9,694 nucleotides of DNA from Pseudomonas sp. UBA5782 (GTDB taxonomy: Bacteria > Pseudomonadota > Gammaproteobacteria > Pseudomonadales > Pseudomonadaceae), in the NCBI GenBank assembly GCA_002418465.1, contig DIEE01000238.1:1-9694 (forward strand), read 5' to 3'. Made by a program: the position numbers and the translations under genes. Below the pieces are notes generated by a model. It saw only the letters and a program-made list of their open reading frames with translations, had not been told where the DNA came from and made no database searches. Positions within the stretch are counted from its first letter, which is position 1; each line of letters begins with the position of its first letter. Positions 6,200-9,694 of this stretch are shown piece by piece.

Positions 6200-6521
6200 C
6201 GAGCGCCGCCAGCACGACCGTTACCGCACCACGCTCAATCTGGAAGTCTTCGACCGCTACGGTGGTCAACGCCTGGGGCGCATCGTCGATCTGTCGCGCG
6301 ACGGTTTCATGCTGGTCACCGAGCAATTGCTGGCTGCCGATTCGGTGTGGGAATGCCGCCTGACGAGTGGCAGCGGCGAGGTGCGTGAAGTGCTCTTCGG
6401 TGCCGACTGCCTGTGGAGCCGGCCCGGCACCGACGAGCACCACGGCTGGGCGGGATTCCACATCATCGACATCGGCGAAGACCAGGCGGTGTTGCTGGAT
6501 AGCCTGCTGCAGGGCCTCTGA
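6192..6521 (+). CDS. PilZ domain protein (c-di-GMP receptor), 109 aa
   Basis: This is a single PilZ domain with both ligand motifs intact: R6-x-x-x-R10 in ERRQHDRYR, and D33-L-S35-R-D-G38 in IVDLSRDGFMLV. These are the residues that bind cyclic di-GMP in the family. The rest of the barrel follows, ending GWAGFHIIDI and a short C-terminal helix. The ATG at 6192 has AAGGA 7 nt upstream; a GTG at 6156 is in frame but has no such site. The gene starts within the last codons of the DUF1631 gene, so the two are probably co-translated and may act together. With no output domain, it probably works by binding a partner, and the DUF1631 protein is the obvious candidate (inference). The downstream target process is not shown by the sequence. 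Confidence 0.92.
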   Translation: MASERRQHDRYRTTLNLEVFDRYGGQRLGRIVDLSRDGFMLVTEQLLAADSVWECRLTSGSGEVREVLFGADCLWSRPGTDEHHGWAGFHIIDIGEDQAVLLDSLLQGL

Positions 6522-6525
6522 AACG

Positions 6526-6559
6526 AAAAAACCTCTCGCCCGGCAAGGGGCAAGAGGTT
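6526..6559 (-). terminator. Strong intrinsic terminator of clpB (also between convergent genes)
   Basis: On the - strand a 12-bp stem, 6548-6559 with 6530-6541, including one G-T wobble pair, encloses a 6-nt loop and is followed by TTTTTT (complement of 6526-6531). The loop is near 6542-6547. It lies 31 nt after the clpB stop. On the + strand the same stem (with one C/A mismatch) is followed by CTTC, so it may also slow transcription from the PilZ gene. Confidence 0.9.
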
Positions 6560-6589
6560 CTTCGGAGTGCTGGAAGTGCCATTCCGCTA

Positions 6590-9154
6590 TCAGTCGAACA
6601 GGATCTCGTCGTTCTCCACGCGGGCCTTGATGGTATCGCCCGGTGAGAATTTGCCGGCGAGAATCTGCTGCGCCAGCGGGTTCTCGATCCAGCGCTGGAT
6701 CGCCCGCTTCAGCGGCCGCGCGCCGTACACCGGGTCGTAACCGACCGACACCAGCTTGTCCAGCGCCTCGGCGGTCAGCTCGAAGTGCAGCTCGCGCTCG
6801 GTCAGGCGCTGACGCAGGCGCTTGAGCTGGATCTCGGCGATGCCGGCGATCTGCTCGCGGCCCAGCGGCTCGAACACCACCACCTCGTCGATGCGGTTGA
6901 CGAATTCCGGACGGAAGTGATTGCCCACCGCGTCCATCACCGCCGCGCGCTGCGCCTCGCGGTCGCCGACCAGCTCCTGGATCTGCGCCGAACCGAGGTT
7001 CGAGGTCATCACGATCACCGTGTTGCGGAAATCCACGGTGCGCCCGTGGCTGTCGGTCAGGCGACCGTCCTCGAGCACCTGCAGGAGGATGTTGAAGACG
7101 TCCGGATGAGCCTTCTCCACCTCGTCCAGCAGCAGCACGGAGTAGGGCTTGCGCCGTACCGCCTCGGTCAGGTAGCCGCCTTCCTCGTAGCCGACGTAGC
7201 CCGGCGGCGCGCCGATCAGGCGTGCCACCGAGTGTTTCTCCATGAACTCGGACATGTCGATGCGCACCATGGCCTCCTCGGTGTCGAAGAGGAACTCCGC
7301 CAGCGCCTTGCACAGCTCGGTCTTGCCGACCCCGGTCGGGCCGAGGAAGAGGAACGAGCCGCTCGGCCGGTTCGGATCGGCGAGACCGGCGCGCGAGCGG
7401 CGCACCGCGTTCGCCACCGCCACCACGGCTTCATGCTGGCCGATCACGCGGGTGTGCAGCATGTCTTCCATGCGCAGCAGCTTGTCGCGCTCGCCTTCGA
7501 GCATCTTGCTCACCGGGATGCCGGTCCACTTGGAAACCACCTCGGCGATTTCCTCTTCGGTGACCTTGTTGCGCAGCAGCTGGTTTTCCGATTTGCCGTG
7601 CTGGTCGACCATCTGCAGGCTGCGCTCCAGATCAGGAATCACGCCGTACTGCAGCTCGGCCATGCGGTTGAGGTCGCCCTTGCGCCGCGCGGCTTCGAGT
7701 TCCTGCTTGGACTGCTCGATGCGTTGCTGGATCTGCGCCGAGCCTTGCACCTCGGCCTTCTCCGACTTCCAGATTTCCTCGAGGTCGGCGTATTCCTTTT
7801 CCAGCTTGGCGATTTCTTCCTCGAGTTTGACGAAGCGTTTCCTCGTCGGCTCGTCCTCTTCCTTCTTCAGCGCCTCGCGCTCGATCTTCAGCTGGATCAG
7901 CCGGCGGTCGAGCTTGTCCAGCGCCTCGGGCTTGGAGTCGATCTCCATGCGGATGCGGCTGGCCGCCTCGTCGATCAGGTCGATGGCCTTGTCCGGCAGC
8001 TGGCGGTCGGTGATGTAGCGATGGCTGAGCTTGGCCGCGGCGATGATCGCGCCGTCGCTGATGGTCACCCCGTGGTGCACCTCGTAGCGCTCCTTGAGGC
8101 CACGCAGGATGGCGATGGTGTCTTCCTCGCTCGGCTCGTCCACCTGGACCTTCTGGAAGCGCCGCTCCAGCGCCGCGTCCTTCTCGATGTACTGGCGGTA
8201 CTCGTCCAGCGTGGTGGCGCCGACGCAGTGCAGCTCGCCACGGGCCAGTGCCGGCTTGAGCATGTTGCCGGCGTCCATCGCGCCGTCGGCCTTGCCGGCA
8301 CCGACCATGGTGTGCAGTTCGTCGATGAACAGGATCACCCGGCCTTCCTGCTTGGACAGCTCGTTGAGCAGCGACTTCAGGCGCTCCTCGAACTCGCCGC
8401 GGAACTTGGCGCCGGCGATCAGCGAGCCCATGTCCAGCGACAGCAGGCGCTTGTCCTTCAGCCCGTCCGGCACTTCGCCGTTGACGATGCGCTGGGCCAG
8501 ACCCTCGGCGATGGCGGTCTTGCCGACGCCGGGCTCGCCGATCAGTACCGGGTTGTTCTTGGTGCGCCGCTGCAGGACCTGGATGGTCCGGCGGATTTCG
8601 TCGTCACGGCCGATCACCGGGTCGAGCTTGCCTTCCTCGGCGCGCTTGGTCAGGTCGACGGTGTACTTGTCCAGCGCCTGGCGCGACTCCTCGGCGTTGG
8701 GGTCATTCACCGCCTCGCCGCCGCGCAGGTTGTTCACCGCGTTCTCCAGGGCCTTCTTCGACACGCCCTGGCCGAGCAGCAGTTTGCCCAGGCGGGTGTT
8801 GTCGTCCATCGCCGCGAGCAGCACCAGCTCGCTGGAGATGAACTGGTCGCCCTTCTGCTGGGCCAGGCGGTCGGCCTGGTTGAGCAGGCGCGCCAGGTCC
8901 TGGGACAGGTTGACGTCGCCGGTGGGGTTCTGGATTTTCGGCAGCTGGTCGAGTTCCTTGGTCATCGCCTGCTTGAAGGCGTTGGTGTCGAAACCGACCT
9001 GGCGCAGCAGCGGCCTGATCGAGCCGCCCTGCTGGTCAAGCAGCGCCTGCATCAGGTGCAGGGGCTCGATGGCCGGGTGGTCGAGGCCGACGGCGACGGA
9101 CTGGGCGTCGGAAAGGGCAAGTTGCAGCTTGCTGGTCAAACGATCGATACGCAT
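6590..9154 (-). CDS. clpB: Chaperone ClpB, Hsp104-type AAA+ disaggregase
   Basis: The 854-residue product matches the roughly 857-residue family length. It has an N-domain (1-145), a first AAA module with Walker A GEPGVGKT (206-213) and Walker B VILFIDE ending at E279, and a middle coiled-coil domain at about 410-520. The second AAA module has GPTGVGKT (605-612), LLLDE with E678 and sensor-2 GARPLKR (811-817). Pore loops are AGAKFRG (F251, where E. coli has Tyr, still aromatic) and GYVG (Y653). It extracts and refolds aggregated proteins with DnaK in the cytoplasm, using ATP. The ATG at 9154 has GAGGTGAT upstream, an extended match to the 16S rRNA 3' end. Codon 149 is GTG, at the position of the internal start used in E. 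coli. The sigma-32-like promoter upstream fits heat-shock control. Confidence 0.98.
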   Translation of the reverse strand: MRIDRLTSKLQLALSDAQSVAVGLDHPAIEPLHLMQALLDQQGGSIRPLLRQVGFDTNAFKQAMTKELDQLPKIQNPTGDVNLSQDLARLLNQADRLAQQKGDQFISSELVLLAAMDDNTRLGKLLLGQGVSKKALENAVNNLRGGEAVNDPNAEESRQALDKYTVDLTKRAEEGKLDPVIGRDDEIRRTIQVLQRRTKNNPVLIGEPGVGKTAIAEGLAQRIVNGEVPDGLKDKRLLSLDMGSLIAGAKFRGEFEERLKSLLNELSKQEGRVILFIDELHTMVGAGKADGAMDAGNMLKPALARGELHCVGATTLDEYRQYIEKDAALERRFQKVQVDEPSEEDTIAILRGLKERYEVHHGVTISDGAIIAAAKLSHRYITDRQLPDKAIDLIDEAASRIRMEIDSKPEALDKLDRRLIQLKIEREALKKEEDEPTRKRFVKLEEEIAKLEKEYADLEEIWKSEKAEVQGSAQIQQRIEQSKQELEAARRKGDLNRMAELQYGVIPDLERSLQMVDQHGKSENQLLRNKVTEEEIAEVVSKWTGIPVSKMLEGERDKLLRMEDMLHTRVIGQHEAVVAVANAVRRSRAGLADPNRPSGSFLFLGPTGVGKTELCKALAEFLFDTEEAMVRIDMSEFMEKHSVARLIGAPPGYVGYEEGGYLTEAVRRKPYSVLLLDEVEKAHPDVFNILLQVLEDGRLTDSHGRTVDFRNTVIVMTSNLGSAQIQELVGDREAQRAAVMDAVGNHFRPEFVNRIDEVVVFEPLGREQIAGIAEIQLKRLRQRLTERELHFELTAEALDKLVSVGYDPVYGARPLKRAIQRWIENPLAQQILAGKFSPGDTIKARVENDEILFD

Positions 9155-9225
9155 GGAATCACCTCAGTTGGCGCAGGCCGGTGCGACTAACTGCACCTTC
9201 GACGAAAGCCTGCGGGATGCAGCTT

Positions 9226-9253
9226 AGATAAGGCCGAACGGCGGAGATTCAAG
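9226..9253 (-). promoter_or_regulatory. Sigma-32-like heat-shock promoter of clpB
   Basis: On the - strand CTTGAA (complement of 9248-9253) is followed by 14 nt and then CCTTATCTAA, whose first eight bases are the complement of 9226-9233. This resembles the heat-shock consensus CTTGAA-N(13-15)-CCCCATNT. The predicted start is near 9219, giving a leader of about 65 nt. The match is good at the -35 and moderate at the -10. Confidence 0.65.
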
Positions 9254-9263
9254 CGTGGCGGGG

Positions 9264-9277
9264 TTGATGCAGGTCAC
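9264..9277 (-). promoter_or_regulatory. Second ANR/FNR-like (or Vfr-like) box, upstream of clpB
   Basis: The + strand reads TTGATGCAGGTCAC, one base short of the TTGAT-N4-GTCAA box at 421-434. With its two preceding bases it shares the exact 15-mer GGTTGATGCAGGTCA with that site. The other strand contains GTGA-N6-TCAA, which also resembles half of a CRP/Vfr site. It is centred about 51 bp upstream of the start expected from the sigma-32-like promoter, an unusual but helically in-phase distance. Function is uncertain. Confidence 0.35.
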
Positions 9278-9327
9278 GCTGGCGACGGGGCCGGGCGCTG
9301 GCGCGCGGATCGGCGGCTGGCGCGTGG

Positions 9328-9694
9328 CTATTGCAGCCAGACCAGGCTGGCGAAGCGGCCGGTCGGGTTGGCGCGGCGGTAGGAATAGAAGCGCGGGTCG
9401 CTGACCGTGCACAGGCCGCCGCCGTACACAGCGGTGACGCCGCGGGCGGCGAGGCGGATACGCGCCAGCTGGTAGATGTCGGCGATGTGGCGCCCGGCAT
9501 TGGCGCTGGGCACGAAGGCCCGTTCGGCCTCGGGATGGGCCGTGACGAACGCCTCGCGCCCCTCCGGGCCGACTTCGAACACCTCTGCGCCGATAGCCGG
9601 GCCGAGCCAGACCAGGATCTCCTCGGCGGGCACGCCGAGCGCGTCCAGCGTCGCCTCCAGCACCCCGCCGGCGAGGCCGCGCCAGCCCGCGTGG
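9328..9694 (-). CDS. pgeF: PgeF (YfiH/laccase-domain) C-terminal part, partial
   Basis: The 5' end lies beyond the right edge; the visible reading frame begins with HAGWRG and ends at TAG (9328-9330), giving 121 complete codons. HAGWRG is the hallmark of the YfiH/DUF152 multicopper-oxidase-like family, and its His is a metal ligand. Other family elements are LGPAIG, EVFEVG, CTVSDPRFYSYRR and the terminal TGRFASLVWLQ. Members were first called polyphenol oxidases; E. coli PgeF corrects misincorporated serine in peptidoglycan precursors and related proteins have purine nucleoside phosphorylase activity. An in-frame GTG at 9663 is internal, not the start. The gene lies upstream of clpB in the same direction, as in E. 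coli (yfiH-clpB). The 173-nt gap holds the clpB promoter elements. Confidence 0.93.
   Translation of the reverse strand, partial: HAGWRGLAGGVLEATLDALGVPAEEILVWLGPAIGAEVFEVGPEGREAFVTAHPEAERAFVPSANAGRHIADIYQLARIRLAARGVTAVYGGGLCTVSDPRFYSYRRANPTGRFASLVWLQ

Noticed and set aside
6785..9190. 801-aa rightward open frame opposite clpB
   Set aside because: It is a shadow created by the GC-rich codon bias of clpB; the product is low-complexity Leu/Val/Asp/Gln-rich with no recognisable domain, whereas the clpB strand has all family motifs.
9297..9324. Direct repeat GCTGGCGCG (two copies, 19 bp apart)
   Set aside because: Short and GC-rich; expected by chance in this base composition, with no link to a known element.

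Overview
The window is GC-rich, gammaproteobacterial chromosomal DNA that looks like Pseudomonas or the closely related Stutzerimonas. The evidence is the codon use, a DUF3094-type small membrane protein, an Asn-Pro-Lys tRNA cluster, and a pgeF-clpB gene order with a typical 854-residue ClpB. There is no insertion sequence, integrase, CRISPR array or prophage gene. It reads as core genome with several poorly characterised conserved genes, and I see no clear new multi-gene defence or mobile system.

Layout from left to right. (1) The last residues of a membrane transporter (+) converge on a 71-codon unknown gene (-) across a large GC-rich hairpin. The unknown gene is preceded by an ANR/DNR/FNR-type box. 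(2) A leftward, tightly overlapped three-gene unit encodes a GNAT acetyltransferase, an exported protein that may have a thioredoxin-like fold, and an orphan CbiM-like ECF permease. (3) Divergent from it, a rightward unit encodes an exported staphylococcal-nuclease-like protein, a MOSC protein and a 57-residue DUF3094-type membrane protein. (4) A leftward tRNA-Asn, tRNA-Pro, tRNA-Lys cluster has a near-consensus sigma-70 promoter with a GC-rich discriminator. (5) A rightward pair encodes a 769-residue DUF1631 protein and a small canonical PilZ (c-di-GMP) protein, with 8 nt of overlap. (6) A strong terminator separates that pair from leftward clpB, which is preceded by the C-terminal part of leftward pgeF.

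The regulatory signals are the most interesting part. A 15-bp word, GGTTGATGCAGGTCA, occurs twice, once upstream of the small unknown gene and once upstream of clpB. The first copy completes a textbook TTGAT-N4-GTCAA box. The clpB upstream region also holds a good sigma-32-like promoter. Together these suggest, as inference, low-oxygen or NO control of a small unknown gene, and possibly extra input to the heat-shock disaggregase on top of heat shock.
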